Positions 7,394-16,706 of a DNA stretch of 64,000 nt are shown in pieces. This stretch comes from Streptosporangium subroseum (lineage in GTDB: Bacteria > Actinomycetota > Actinomycetes > Streptosporangiales > Streptosporangiaceae): the NCBI RefSeq assembly GCF_900188345.1, contig NZ_FZOD01000023.1:1-64000 (forward strand), in the 5' to 3' direction. Under the pieces are notes generated by a model. The model searched no databases and was not told the DNA's origin. It was given only the letters and a program-made list of their open reading frames with translations. Made by a program: the position numbers and the translations under genes. The stretch's first letter is position 1. Each line of letters begins with the position of its first letter.

Positions 7394-8899
7394 TCAACCC
7401 ACGACCACGCCGAAGGCGAACAGGCTGTAGAACAGCATTCCCAGGTAGAACACCGCTCCGAAGCCGATGATCAGGTTGGTCCAGATCTTCGGCCGGATCG
7501 GTTTGGGCAGCATGCGGTTGTTCACCAGGAGCAACGTGACGCAGTAGGCGCCCATGGCGAACGTCGACAGGAAGGCCAGCGTGTCGAGAATCCCGCTCGG
7601 GCCGTCGGCGGGGCCGAACAGCAGGATCAGGATGCCGAATCCGATGACGCCCCAGAGGAAGGCCGCATACAGGCGGGACATCCCGAGCTTCTTCGCACCG
7701 CGTACGAAGTGGAAGGACATGTCCGCCTGACCCCTGGAGAAGGAGTCGAACAGGCCGAGCGTGGCGTTCAGCCCGATCAGCGCGATGAACCCGAGGAAGA
7801 CCGCGCCCAGCACCGAGCTGCCGGCCGAGGCGAAGGAGTTGGCCATCGCGTTCAGCGCCACCTCCCGGTCACCGGTCTCGATCACGGCGCGGACCCCGGG
7901 GGTGTTCCTCGCCGCGGCCTGGGCGATCACGGTGAAGGAGACCGTCACCAGCATCGTGATGCCCCAGAAGAGCAGGAAGGCGTCGAAGGTGACCCAGCGC
8001 CGCCAACCCTTCCACTTGCGCATCTCCTCGGGGTTGTCGGTGTCGAACATGAAGCCACGCGCCGGCATGACCTCTTCCTCACCGGCGTGCCGGAGGCCGC
8101 GGATGGTCGGGATGTGAGAGCCCATTCCTGCACCGGAGTCACGCAGGTGCAGGGTGTACCACATCTGCTGCATTCCGGACGGTCCCGCGAAGGCGATCGA
8201 GCCCACGATGACCGGGAACCAGGCCGCGGTGAGCGCCTGGTCAGGCAGGTAGCCGAAGGCGAACATCCCGGTGATCGTGCTCGTCACGTCGCCCCAGGTG
8301 CCGACCATCGCCGCCACGACGGCGGTCCCGACGACAAGCGTGCCGATCAGGATCGACAACAGGCTCTCCAGCAGGTTGTAGATCACCTTCGCCAGGCTGA
8401 AGACGACGCCGACCAGCACAAGCCCTATACAGGCTGTGACGAGCCAGGGTATTCCGGTTATCTGCTCCAGGGCCGCGGCGCCCGCCGACAGGTGACCCGG
8501 CCAGATGTAGACGAGTATCGCGACGACGAAGAAGAACCACATCAGGGGCTTGAACACCCGGGCGGCGCCGAAGAAGATGCTCTCCCCCGTCGCCATGGCG
8601 TAGCGGGCCATCTCCAGCATCACCACGGCCTGCAAGGTGACGCCGATGAGGAACAGCCACCGGATCTCGGGCCCGAACAGCAGGACGAGCCGGGGCCACA
8701 TGTAAGACTCGCCCATGCCCACGCCGAGGGCGACGAGGAACACCGTCGGTCCAAGGATGTGGATCGATGGGGGCGCATCGGGCAGGGTGCGGATGGGCAT
8801 CGGCTCCAGGCCGCCCGCCCGCCATACTCGTTCTTCCTGACCCGGCGCGGCGTTGACCTGGCTGGCCTCCGCCGGCACCGGTGTTTTTGACGTGTCCAC
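7394..8899 (-). CDS. Divergent Nramp/APC-fold membrane transporter
   Basis: 501 residues, about eleven to twelve helices, with an unstructured N-terminal 50. GTG 8899 follows AGGAGGT at good spacing. The layout resembles Nramp divalent-metal transporters, but the diagnostic helix-1 DPGN is replaced by GVGMGESYMWPR and the helix-6 MPH by GMQQMWYTLHLRDSG. A hydrophilic insert follows helix 6 (HAGEEEVMPARGFMFDTDNPEEM). Loss of both metal-ligand motifs argues against manganese or iron transport. The gene lies 68 bp after the acyl-CoA synthetase in the oxalate run, so carboxylate or another anion uptake is a reasonable hypothesis, though untested. Confidence 0.75.
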   Translation of the reverse strand: MDTSKTPVPAEASQVNAAPGQEERVWRAGGLEPMPIRTLPDAPPSIHILGPTVFLVALGVGMGESYMWPRLVLLFGPEIRWLFLIGVTLQAVVMLEMARYAMATGESIFFGAARVFKPLMWFFFVVAILVYIWPGHLSAGAAALEQITGIPWLVTACIGLVLVGVVFSLAKVIYNLLESLLSILIGTLVVGTAVVAAMVGTWGDVTSTITGMFAFGYLPDQALTAAWFPVIVGSIAFAGPSGMQQMWYTLHLRDSGAGMGSHIPTIRGLRHAGEEEVMPARGFMFDTDNPEEMRKWKGWRRWVTFDAFLLFWGITMLVTVSFTVIAQAAARNTPGVRAVIETGDREVALNAMANSFASAGSSVLGAVFLGFIALIGLNATLGLFDSFSRGQADMSFHFVRGAKKLGMSRLYAAFLWGVIGFGILILLFGPADGPSGILDTLAFLSTFAMGAYCVTLLLVNNRMLPKPIRPKIWTNLIIGFGAVFYLGMLFYSLFAFGVVVG

Positions 8900-8967
8900 C
8901 TGAGGACCTCCTGGGGGGTTGGTTGATCCTGGTAGTGCCCCGATTCGCCCCCTAGCTCATGACCCGA

Positions 8968-11103
8968 TCAGCCGCGCAGCAGACCTGCCGCCCGCGCCCA
9001 GCGGTATTTGGCGCCGAGCACGGCCACCGGCTTCTCGGTCGTGTAGGGGTAGGCGATGACTCCGTTGGCGAACAGGTGGTCGCAGGCCTCCTCGACCTCG
9101 GTGTCACCTGCCAGTGACGCCACGACGGGCTTGTTGTTGCCCTTGGCCCGCTCCTCGGCCACCACGCGTGCGACCAGTTCCGCGAAGACCATCGGCGGGG
9201 TCACGATCGTGTGCCAGTAACCGATCACCAGCGCGTGGACGCGCGGGTCGGCCAGGCCGAGCCTGATCGTGTTCTCGTAGGTGCTGGGCGGCTCGCCACC
9301 GGTGATGTCGATGGGGTTGCCCGCCGCACCGAAGGGCGGGATGTAGGCGCGGAAGGCCTCATCGAGATCCGGCGGGATCTCCATGAGGGACAGTCCGTTG
9401 TCCACGCAGGCGTCGGAGAGCAGGACTCCCGAGCCGCCCGCCCCGGTGATGATGACGACGTTCTCACCCTCGGGCGTGGGCATCAGCGGCAGCGACCGCG
9501 CGTATTCGAGCATGTCGTTGAGGCCCGGGGCCCGGACGACCCCGGCCTGGCGGAGGATGTCGTCGTAGACCTTGTCGTCGCCGGCCAGCGCGCCCGTGTG
9601 CGAACCGGCCGCCCGGGCGCCCATCGCGGTGCGCCCGGCCTTGAGCACGATCACCGGCTTCTTGCGGATGATCCGCTGGGCGGCCTCGACGAACCCGCGC
9701 CCGTCCTTGAGGTCTTCCAGGTGCATGGCCACGCAGTTGGTGTTGTCGTCCTGCTCGAAGAACGTGAGCAGGTCGTCCTCGTCGACGTCGGCCTTGTTGC
9801 CGACCCCGACGATCGCCGACACGCCCATGCCCGACGACCGGCTGAAGCCCAGGATGGCCATGCCGATGCCCCCGCTCTGCGAGGTCAGCGCCACACCGCC
9901 CTTGACGTCGTACGGCGTGCAGAACGTGGCGCAGAGGTTTTCCGGGGTGTAGTAGTAGCCGTAGATGTTGGGGCCGAGCATCCGCATGCCGTGCTTGCGG
10001 GCGATCTCGACGATCTCGTTCTGGCCCTCGACGTTCCCGGTCTCGGCGAAGCCGGACGGGATCATGATCGCGCCCGCCACGCCCTTGCGCCCGGCCTCCT
10101 CCAGCGCCGAGGGCACGAACTTGGCGGGAATCGCGAAGACCGCGACGTCGACCTCGCCCGGCACGTCGGCGATGCTGCGGTAGGCGGGCAGCCCGAGGAC
10201 CTCGGGGGATTTGGGGTTGATCGGGTAGATGTGGCCCCGGTAGCCGCCGTTGATCAGGTTCCGCATGACCGAGTTGCCGATCTTCCCGGTCTCCTCGGAC
10301 GCTCCGATCACCGCGACGGCCCGCGGCTTGAAGATCCGGTTCATCGAGGCGAGGATCTCCTCGCGCGACAGCCGTGTCCTCTCCTGCGGGATCTCGTCGG
10401 CGAGCAGGATCCGCACGTCGGCCGCGGTCGCGCCGTGCGCGGTGGCGAAGACGGGGTTGAGGTCCACCTCCGCGATCTCCGGGAAGTCGCCGACCAGGGC
10501 GCCGACCCGCTCGATCATGTCCGCGAGTGCCTCCCTGTTCGCCGGCTCCGCACCACGGACACCACGCAGCACTTCGGCCGCCTTGATGTCGTCGAGCATC
10601 CCGAGTGCATCATCACCCGAAAGTGGGGCCAACCGGAAGGTCACGTCCTTGAGCACCTCGACCAGCACGCCGCCGAGACCGAAGGCGACGATCTTTCCGA
10701 AGGTGTCGTCGGTGACGGCGCCGATGATCACCTCGTGCCCGGCGCCGACCATGGCCTGCACCTGGATGCCGTCGATGCCCGCCTCGGGGTTGTAGGCGCG
10801 CGCCGCGGCCATGATCTGGTCGTATCCGGCGCGCACCGCCTCCGCGTCGCGCAGGCCGACGAGCACGCCTCCCGCCTCGGTCTTGTGCAGGATGTCGGGG
10901 GAGACGATCTTCAGCACCACCGGCAGGCCGATCTCCTCCGCGACGGACACCGCCTCGTCCGCCGAGGTCGCCAGCCCCTCGCCGGGCGTCGTGATGCCGT
11001 ACGCGTCGCAGATCCTCTTGCCCTCGGGGGCGGTCAGCGCCGTGCGGCCCTCGACCCGGGCCTTCTCCAGCACCTCTCGCACGGCGGCCTGGTCATGCGT
11101 CAT
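8968..11103 (-). CDS. Acyl-CoA synthetase, ADP-forming (beta-alpha fusion)
   Basis: 711-residue single-chain NDP-forming acyl-CoA synthetase that interconverts acyl-CoA + ADP + phosphate with acid + CoA + ATP. Residues about 1-240 form the ATP-grasp half (VVLKIVSPDILHKTEAGGV, EVDLNPVFA); about 255 onward is the CoA-binding half (KPRAVAVIGASEETGKIGN), then ligase domains with the phosphohistidine segment GSHTGALAGDD. The order ATP-grasp then CoA-binding is the reverse of the commoner acetate-CoA ligase layout. ATG 11103 shares one base with the frc stop (TGATG), so translation is coupled to frc. In context it may recover ATP from formyl-CoA or charge oxalate with CoA; inference. The frame continues upstream of ATG, but those codons lie inside frc. 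Confidence 0.88.
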   Translation of the reverse strand: MTHDQAAVREVLEKARVEGRTALTAPEGKRICDAYGITTPGEGLATSADEAVSVAEEIGLPVVLKIVSPDILHKTEAGGVLVGLRDAEAVRAGYDQIMAAARAYNPEAGIDGIQVQAMVGAGHEVIIGAVTDDTFGKIVAFGLGGVLVEVLKDVTFRLAPLSGDDALGMLDDIKAAEVLRGVRGAEPANREALADMIERVGALVGDFPEIAEVDLNPVFATAHGATAADVRILLADEIPQERTRLSREEILASMNRIFKPRAVAVIGASEETGKIGNSVMRNLINGGYRGHIYPINPKSPEVLGLPAYRSIADVPGEVDVAVFAIPAKFVPSALEEAGRKGVAGAIMIPSGFAETGNVEGQNEIVEIARKHGMRMLGPNIYGYYYTPENLCATFCTPYDVKGGVALTSQSGGIGMAILGFSRSSGMGVSAIVGVGNKADVDEDDLLTFFEQDDNTNCVAMHLEDLKDGRGFVEAAQRIIRKKPVIVLKAGRTAMGARAAGSHTGALAGDDKVYDDILRQAGVVRAPGLNDMLEYARSLPLMPTPEGENVVIITGAGGSGVLLSDACVDNGLSLMEIPPDLDEAFRAYIPPFGAAGNPIDITGGEPPSTYENTIRLGLADPRVHALVIGYWHTIVTPPMVFAELVARVVAEERAKGNNKPVVASLAGDTEVEEACDHLFANGVIAYPYTTEKPVAVLGAKYRWARAAGLLRG

Positions 11104-12326
11104 CAAATGACTCCGTTCGTCTTCAGGTCTGCCAGATCCTCGGCGGTCAGGCCCAGACCCGCGTAGATCTCGGTGTTGTGCTCGCCGAGCAGGGGCGGGC
11201 TGGTGATGTCGACCGGGGAGTCGGACATGTGCAGCGGGCTGCCGACCGTCGTGAAGGAGCCCCGCTCGGGGTGGTCGACCTCGACGAGCGCGCCCTCCTG
11301 CCTGAGGCTCTCGTCTTCCAGCAGCTCCTTGGTCGACAGGATCGGCCCGCAGGGGATGCTGACGGCGTTGAGCCGGTCGAGGACCGTCCACTTGTCCTGG
11401 CCGATGCTCCACTCCTCGATGAGCTGGAACATCTTGTCGAGCTTGGGCAGCCGCGCCTCGGGGGTGGCCCACTCGGGGTCATCGGCCAGCTCGGGGCGGC
11501 CGATGATCCCGGCGAGCGGCGCCCAGCCGACGGGTTGCACGATGACGTAGATGTAGTCGTTGGGACCGCCGGGGGCGCACCGTACGGCCCAGCCGGGCTG
11601 GCCGCCTCCCGAGGCGTTGCCCGAACGGGGGACCTCGTCGCTGAAGGTCTTGTTGGGATACTCCGTCAGCGGGCCGGAGGTGAGTCTCTGCTGGTCGCGG
11701 AGCTTCACCCGGCACAGGTTGAGCACGGCGTGCTGCATGGCCACCTGCACGCGCTGGCCCCGGCCGGTCTGCTCGCGCTGGTAGAGGGCGGCCAGGATGC
11801 CGGCGAGGGCGTGGACGCCGGTGCCCGAGTCGCCGATCTGGGCCCCCGTGGCCAGCGGCGGCCCGTCTTCGAAACCGGTGCTGGTCATCGAGCCGCCCAT
11901 CGCCTGGGCGATCACCTCGTAGGCCTTGAAGTCGGCGTAACGCCCCGGGCCGAAGCCCTTGATCGAGGCGTAGACCAGCCGGGGGTTGAGCTCCTGGAGC
12001 CGCTCCCAGGGGAAGCCCATCCGGTCGACGGCCCCGGGGCCGAAGTTCTCGACGAGGATGTCGGACTCGGCGACCAGCTTGGTGAAGATCTCCTTGCCGC
12101 GCTCGCTCTTCATGTTGAGGGTGATGCTTCGCTTGTTGCAGTTCAGCATCGTGAAGTAGAGGCTGTCGACGCCGGGGACGTCGCGCAGCTGCTTGCGGGT
12201 GATGTCGCCCGAGGGCGCCTCCAGCTTGATCACGTCAGCGCCGAGCCAGGCCAGGAGCTGGGTGCAGGACGGACCCGACTGCACATGGGTCATGTCGAGG
12301 ACGCGGACACCATCCAGTGCCTTCAT
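11103..12326 (-). CDS. frc: Formyl-CoA:oxalate CoA-transferase
   Basis: 407-residue class III CoA-transferase that moves CoA from formyl-CoA to oxalate. It matches the Frc branch along its length: [20 protein letters not shown] at the start, [16 protein letters not shown], catalytic Asp in GDSGTG (about residue 167), the glycine loop [11 protein letters not shown] that closes over the active site, and [18 protein letters not shown]. Related enzymes using other CoA donors (acetyl- or succinyl-CoA:oxalate) share these features, so the donor is not certain. ATG 12326 lies 13 bp after the TPP-enzyme stop with GGGAGAGCTCCCC between them. Operon partner of the decarboxylase candidate and of the ADP-forming synthetase. 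Confidence 0.88.
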   Translation of the reverse strand: MKALDGVRVLDMTHVQSGPSCTQLLAWLGADVIKLEAPSGDITRKQLRDVPGVDSLYFTMLNCNKRSITLNMKSERGKEIFTKLVAESDILVENFGPGAVDRMGFPWERLQELNPRLVYASIKGFGPGRYADFKAYEVIAQAMGGSMTSTGFEDGPPLATGAQIGDSGTGVHALAGILAALYQREQTGRGQRVQVAMQHAVLNLCRVKLRDQQRLTSGPLTEYPNKTFSDEVPRSGNASGGGQPGWAVRCAPGGPNDYIYVIVQPVGWAPLAGIIGRPELADDPEWATPEARLPKLDKMFQLIEEWSIGQDKWTVLDRLNAVSIPCGPILSTKELLEDESLRQEGALVEVDHPERGSFTTVGSPLHMSDSPVDITSPPLLGEHNTEIYAGLGLTAEDLADLKTNGVI

Positions 12327-12339
12327 GGGGAGCTCTCCC

Positions 12340-14031
12340 TCACTTGTACATGGTCTGGTTCATGGTTCCGGGGGCGTATACGTCTGGATCGACCCATACG
12401 TTGATCAGCGCGGGCTTGCCGGACTCACGCGCCCGCTCCAGGGCCGGCCTGATGTCCGCGGGGTCCCTGACCTCCTCGCCGTGGCCGCCCAGCATCCGGG
12501 CGAACTCGTCGTATCTGACGTCGCCGAGGGTGTTGCCGACCCGGCCGCGGTTGTCGCCGTATTTGGCGGCCTGGCCGTAGCGGATCTGGTTCATCGAGGA
12601 GTTGTTGCCGATGACCCCGATGAACGGGAGGTTGAAGCGGACCATGGTCTCGAAGTCCCAGCCGGTGAGGCTGAACGCTCCGTCGCCGAAGAGGCAGAGC
12701 ACCTCCTTGTCCGGCCGGGCGTACTTGGCCGCCATGGCGAAGGCGACGCCGACGCCGAGCGTGCCGAGCGGTCCGGGGTCCATCCAGTGGCCCGGTGACT
12801 TGGGCTGGACGACCTGGCCGGAGAAGGTGACGATGTCGCCGCCGTCACCGATGTAGATGCTGTCCTCGGTGAGGAACTCGTTGATCTCGTGCACGAGCCG
12901 GTAGGGGTCGATCGGCTTGGAGTCGGAGAGCTGGCGGGGCAGCCGCTTCTCGTAGGCGGCCGTCTCGACGGCGCGCAGCTCCTCCAGCCACGCCTTGCGC
13001 CCGGCCGAGCCGTTCTCGATGCGACCGGAGGCCGCCTGGGCGGCGGCCGAGAGGATCAGCCCGGCGTCGCCGACGATGCCGAGGTCGACGTCGCGGTTCT
13101 TTCCGACGGTCCGGTAGTCGAGGTCGATCTGGACCACGGTCGCCGTGGGCGACAGGCGCTTGCCGTATCCCATGCGGAAGTCGAACGGCGTGCCGACGAT
13201 GATGATGAGGTCGGCGTTGTTGAAGGCGTAGCGCCGGGAGAGCTGGTAGTGGTGCGGGTCGCCGGGAGGCAGCGTGCCGCGGGCGGAGCCGTTCATGTAG
13301 GCGGGCACGTTCAGGGCGCGGACGAACTCGATCGCGTCGTCGGTGCCCCGGGTGGTCCAGACCTGGCTGCCCAGCAGCACGCAGGGCTTCTCGGCGTGGG
13401 CCAGCAGGTCGGCCAGCCGCTCGATCGCCTCGGGGTCGCCGGCCTGGCGGGTGGAGGCCCGGTAGCGGCCGGCCTCGGGGATGCGCGCCTTGGACAGCGG
13501 AACGCTGGCGTCGAGCACGTCCCGGGGAATCTCCAGGAAGGACGGCCCCGGGGCGCCGTTGAAGCACTCCCTGAAGGCCATGGAAACGAGGTCCGCCACG
13601 CGCTCGGTCGAGGGGACCGTGGCCGCAAATTTGGTGATCGGGGTCATGATGTCGACGTGCGGCAAATCCTGTAGGGAGCCCATTTTGTGCTGGCTGAGGG
13701 CCCCCTGACCTCCGATGAGCAACATGGGGCTCTCCGCCCTGAAGGCGTTGGCCACCCCGGTGATCGCGTCGGTGGTGCCCGGCCCCGCCGTCACAACCGC
13801 GCACCCCGGCTTGCCGGTGATCCGCGCGTAACCGTCGGCGGCGTGCGCGGCCACCTGCTCGTGGCGGACGTCGATGACCTCGATGCCCTCGTCAACGCAG
13901 CCGTCGTAGATGTCGATGATGTGGCCGCCGCAGAGCGTGAAGATCACATCGATCCCCTCCGCCTTCAGCGCCTTCGCCACCAGGTGACCTCCGGAGATCG
14001 TTTCCGGTGCCGTGTCCGCTGGCTGGGTCAT
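12340..14031 (-). CDS. TPP-dependent enzyme, candidate oxalyl-CoA decarboxylase
   Basis: 563-residue thiamine-diphosphate enzyme of the acetolactate synthase/oxalyl-CoA decarboxylase/2-hydroxyacyl-CoA lyase superfamily. Residues about 10-175 are the PYR domain with catalytic Glu in [17 protein letters not shown]; about 200-330 the central domain; about 370-560 the PP domain with the metal motif [21 protein letters not shown] followed by NN. ATG 14031 has AGAGGATCC before it and begins [10 protein letters not shown]. Sequence alone is closer to IlvG/lyase-like members than to the classical Oxalobacter enzyme, but adjacency to frc and a shared operator make oxalyl-CoA decarboxylase the best reading. 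There is no ilvN-like regulatory subunit, which argues against acetolactate synthase. Confidence 0.7.
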   Translation of the reverse strand: MTQPADTAPETISGGHLVAKALKAEGIDVIFTLCGGHIIDIYDGCVDEGIEVIDVRHEQVAAHAADGYARITGKPGCAVVTAGPGTTDAITGVANAFRAESPMLLIGGQGALSQHKMGSLQDLPHVDIMTPITKFAATVPSTERVADLVSMAFRECFNGAPGPSFLEIPRDVLDASVPLSKARIPEAGRYRASTRQAGDPEAIERLADLLAHAEKPCVLLGSQVWTTRGTDDAIEFVRALNVPAYMNGSARGTLPPGDPHHYQLSRRYAFNNADLIIIVGTPFDFRMGYGKRLSPTATVVQIDLDYRTVGKNRDVDLGIVGDAGLILSAAAQAASGRIENGSAGRKAWLEELRAVETAAYEKRLPRQLSDSKPIDPYRLVHEINEFLTEDSIYIGDGGDIVTFSGQVVQPKSPGHWMDPGPLGTLGVGVAFAMAAKYARPDKEVLCLFGDGAFSLTGWDFETMVRFNLPFIGVIGNNSSMNQIRYGQAAKYGDNRGRVGNTLGDVRYDEFARMLGGHGEEVRDPADIRPALERARESGKPALINVWVDPDVYAPGTMNQTMYK

Positions 14032-14063
14032 TCTGGATCCTCTCGATTGTGTTCTCCATACTG

Positions 14064-14074
14064 CATACCGTATG
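14064..14074. promoter_or_regulatory. GntR-type operator D upstream of the TPP-enzyme operon
   Basis: CATACCGTATG is a perfect palindrome around a central base, 33 bp before ATG 14031 on the reverse strand, with a half-matching CCATACTG next to it. Confidence 0.6.
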
Positions 14075-14107
14075 AGGGCAATGGTTACCCCCACGGTCGG
14101 GCGATGT

Positions 14108-15616
14108 CTAGCCCCTTTGTGCGGGCAGAGCCACAAGCTCCACCGGTCCGCCCTCCCATCCGGGCGGCACGACCGCCAGCGCGTCGGCGAGCGCCGCCCC
14201 CCACAGCGACCCCGGCCGGTCGTGCCCGACCGGCGTCACGCCCTGGGCGCAGCGCCGTACGGCGACCATCCGGGTGTCGGTGGCGTGGGGTCGCACCGAA
14301 CCGGCCGGCGCGGCCGTCACCTCCGGCGCGACCGTCACAACCGGCACGTCCGGCCCATGCGACGCAGCCGTCGCGGCCGGCGTATCCGACCCGGTCGGCA
14401 CGACCAGTGCGGCCGACTCTCCGGGGATCTCCGGCTCTCCCGAGAGCGCCCTGAGCGCGGGTACGAGCAGCGTCAGCGCGGCGACCAGCGCCGCGTAGGG
14501 ATTTCCGGGAAGCCCGACGGCCAGACGCCCGTCGGGGAGCCTGGCGAGAAGCTGCGGGTGCCCTGGCCGCACGGCGACGCCGTCGACGAGGATCTCCGCG
14601 CCGAGCCCGGCGAGCACCTCCCTCAGGTGGTCCGCGGGCCCCTTCGAGGAGGCGCCGCACACCACGACCACCTCGCCCGGCGGGCCGCCGTCGGTCCCCG
14701 AGACCCCCGAGAGCGCGGCGGCGAGGGCCGAGGCGCCGTCGGGCAGCCAGAGCGGCTCCTCGGCCCGGCCTCCCGCCCACTCGACCAGGCCCGGCAGCAT
14801 CGGCCCGATCGCGTCACGCACCCGGCCGGGGCCCGGGAGCCCCCGGGTGACCACCTCGTCGCCGGTGACCAGCACGGACACCACGGGTCTCGCCCTGACC
14901 GGGAGCGTGTCGTGCCCGAGCCCGGCCGCGAGACCGAGGACCGCGGGCGTGACGACCGACCCCGCGGTGAGCACGACGGCCCCCTGCGGGCAGTCCTCGC
15001 CGCGTCGGCGGATGTGCCGCCCCGGCTCGATCACTCCTGAGACGACCTTCGCCCGCCCCGCGGCCGGCGAGATCACCCGCACCGCCGCCTCGTAGGGCAG
15101 CACCGCCTCGGCGCCCTCCGGCACGGGGGCGCCGGTGGCGATCTCCACCGCCGTGCCCGGCACGAGTGCCGCGCCGAAGACCGCCCCTCCGGCCAGCACG
15201 AGGCCCACGACCCGCCAGGGCGGATCACCCGCGACCGCGTAGCCGTCCATGGCGGCCACGTCGGCCCCGGGGACCGGAACGAGGGCGTGCAGCGGCCGCG
15301 CCAGGCGGTGACCGTACGCAAGCCGGAGGGGAACCTCCGCGACGGGAAGCGGCCCCGCGGCCGACGCCGCCACCCGGCGGGCGGACTCCCAGGAGAGGCC
15401 CCCGGCGGCGCCGGCGCGATGCCCGCTCACCGTGGGCGGCGGTCGCCTCCCGGGGGTCGGATCCGCGCACGACTCTCCGGTGTGACCTTCGCCCGGTCCC
15501 CCGGGTGAGACTCCGGACGGCTCCCCGCCGGGACCCTCACGCGAGCGCCCCGGTGGCGCCCCGAGTGCGCCCTGACCTTTGAAGATCCTTTGAACGGCGG
15601 ACCGGATGATGACCAT
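14108..15616 (-). CDS. moeA: Molybdopterin molybdenumtransferase MoeA
   Basis: 502 residues; inserts molybdate into adenylylated molybdopterin. The MoeA fold starts near residue 75 (LSWESARRVAAS) and shows ADVAAMDGYAV, IATGAPVPEGAEAVLPYE, GRHIRRRGEDCPQG, VLVTGDEVV and the molybdate-site stretch VAVRPGHP with VGLPGNPYAALVA. The first 70 residues form a Pro/Gly-rich linker absent from most MoeA; ATG 15616 is nevertheless well supported by AAGGAG six bases before it. A second low-complexity Ala/Thr/Val tract lies near residues 395-430. It stands divergent from the panE-like gene across operator E. Its presence in an oxalate/formate block fits a need for molybdenum cofactor in formate dehydrogenase (inference). 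Confidence 0.88.
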   Translation of the reverse strand: MVIIRSAVQRIFKGQGALGAPPGRSREGPGGEPSGVSPGGPGEGHTGESCADPTPGRRPPPTVSGHRAGAAGGLSWESARRVAASAAGPLPVAEVPLRLAYGHRLARPLHALVPVPGADVAAMDGYAVAGDPPWRVVGLVLAGGAVFGAALVPGTAVEIATGAPVPEGAEAVLPYEAAVRVISPAAGRAKVVSGVIEPGRHIRRRGEDCPQGAVVLTAGSVVTPAVLGLAAGLGHDTLPVRARPVVSVLVTGDEVVTRGLPGPGRVRDAIGPMLPGLVEWAGGRAEEPLWLPDGASALAAALSGVSGTDGGPPGEVVVVCGASSKGPADHLREVLAGLGAEILVDGVAVRPGHPQLLARLPDGRLAVGLPGNPYAALVAALTLLVPALRALSGEPEIPGESAALVVPTGSDTPAATAASHGPDVPVVTVAPEVTAAPAGSVRPHATDTRMVAVRRCAQGVTPVGHDRPGSLWGAALADALAVVPPGWEGGPVELVALPAQRG

Positions 15617-15643
15617 CAGCGGCTCCTTGACCGGCGTTTTTCC

Positions 15644-15652
15644 ATACTGTAT
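15644..15652. promoter_or_regulatory. GntR-type operator E between moeA and the panE-like gene
   Basis: ATACTGTAT matches the ATACNGTAT core exactly and is flanked by a second half-match ATACCGAAT. It is centred in the divergent promoter region, 28 bp from the moeA start and about 40 bp from the panE-like start. Confidence 0.6.
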
Positions 15653-15688
15653 ACCGAATGCAATATGGACGCGAGAACGGAGTCACTT

Positions 15689-16678
15689 GTGAAAGTCGCT
15701 GTTCTTGGCGCCGGCGCTATCGGCGCCTACGTCGGCGCCGCCCTGCACAGGGCCGGTGCCGAGGTGCATTTGATCGCCCGGGGCGAACACCTCGCGGCGA
15801 TGCGGAAGTCCGGCGTGCGGGTGCTGAGCCCGCGAGGAGACTTCACCGCCTACCCCCACACCACCGACAACCCCCTTGAGATCGGCAAGGTGGACCACGT
15901 CTTCCTCGGCCTGAAGGCCAACTCCTACGCGGCGGCCGGCCCCATGATCCAGCCACTGCTCCACGAGACCACCGGCATCATCGCGGCCCAGAACGGCATC
16001 CCGTGGTGGTACTTCCATCGGCTGCCGGGCCCTTACCAGGGCCACCTGATCGAGAGCGTCGACCCCGGCGGGACGGTCACCGCGGCACTGCCGCTGGAGC
16101 GCGCGATCGGATGCGTGGTCTACGCGGCGACCGAGATCGAGGCGCCCGGCGTGATCCGCCACCTCGAGGGCACCCGTTTTTCCATCGGGGAGCCCGACGG
16201 CTCCCTCTCACCCCGCTGCGTCGCCTTCAGCCAGGCCATGGTCGAGGGCGGACTGAAGTGCCCGGTCGAGGCCGACCTGCGACGCGACATCTGGATCAAG
16301 CTCATGGGCAACATCGCCTTCAACCCGATCAGCGCCCTCACCCGGGCGACGATGGCGGGCATCTGCCGCCACCGGCGGACGCGCGACCTCGTCGTCTCCA
16401 TGATGCGCGAGACCGTCGAGGTGGCCCGCCGGGTCGGCTGCGACCCGGAGATCTCGATCGAGCGCAGGATCGCCGGCGCCGAGCGGGCCGGGGAGCACAA
16501 GACCTCCACGCTCCAGGACCTGGAGAAGGGCAAGCCCCTGGAGCTCGACGTGATCCTCGCCGCCGTCGTCGAACTGGCCGACCTCACCGGGACGGAGGTC
16601 CCCACGCTCCGTGCGATCCACGCGGTCGCCGACCTTCTCGACGAGCAGGTTCGGGAGAACCTTGTCGCGGCGAACTAA
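15689..16678 (+). CDS. Ketopantoate reductase-family oxidoreductase
   Basis: 329-residue NADP-dependent 2-hydroxyacid-type reductase of the PanE fold. GTG 15689 (VKVAVLGAGAIGAYVG) is preferred because CGGAG lies 7 bp before it; ATG 15665 would need a leaderless message. Dinucleotide site GAGAIG is followed by Arg in LIARGEH (NADP-type). The helical C-terminal domain has the catalytic Lys region IWIKLMGNIAFNPISALTRATM and the Glu/Ser-bearing end (EHKTSTLQDLEKGKPLELD). Paralogues of this fold act on many 2-keto acids, so ketopantoate need not be the substrate; co-control with oxalate genes suggests a C2-C4 keto acid. TAA is followed at once by operator-like site F. Confidence 0.78.
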   Translation: MKVAVLGAGAIGAYVGAALHRAGAEVHLIARGEHLAAMRKSGVRVLSPRGDFTAYPHTTDNPLEIGKVDHVFLGLKANSYAAAGPMIQPLLHETTGIIAAQNGIPWWYFHRLPGPYQGHLIESVDPGGTVTAALPLERAIGCVVYAATEIEAPGVIRHLEGTRFSIGEPDGSLSPRCVAFSQAMVEGGLKCPVEADLRRDIWIKLMGNIAFNPISALTRATMAGICRHRRTRDLVVSMMRETVEVARRVGCDPEISIERRIAGAERAGEHKTSTLQDLEKGKPLELDVILAAVVELADLTGTEVPTLRAIHAVADLLDEQVRENLVAAN

Positions 16679-16684
16679 TAGGGA

Positions 16685-16702
16685 ATACCGTAGACCGTAT
16701 AC
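16685..16702. promoter_or_regulatory. GntR-type operator-like site F, before an fdhD remnant
   Basis: The segment holds ATACCGTAG and, overlapping, ACCGTATAC: two near-matches to the ATACNGTAT core in tandem. It directly precedes the fdhD fragment and no intact gene, so it is probably a relic of a regulated promoter. Confidence 0.4.
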
Positions 16703-16706
16703 AACT

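Noticed and set aside
12340-14031. Acetolactate synthase (ilvB)
   Set aside because: No regulatory subunit or ilv neighbours; coupling to frc and the shared operator favour a CoA-thioester decarboxylase or lyase.
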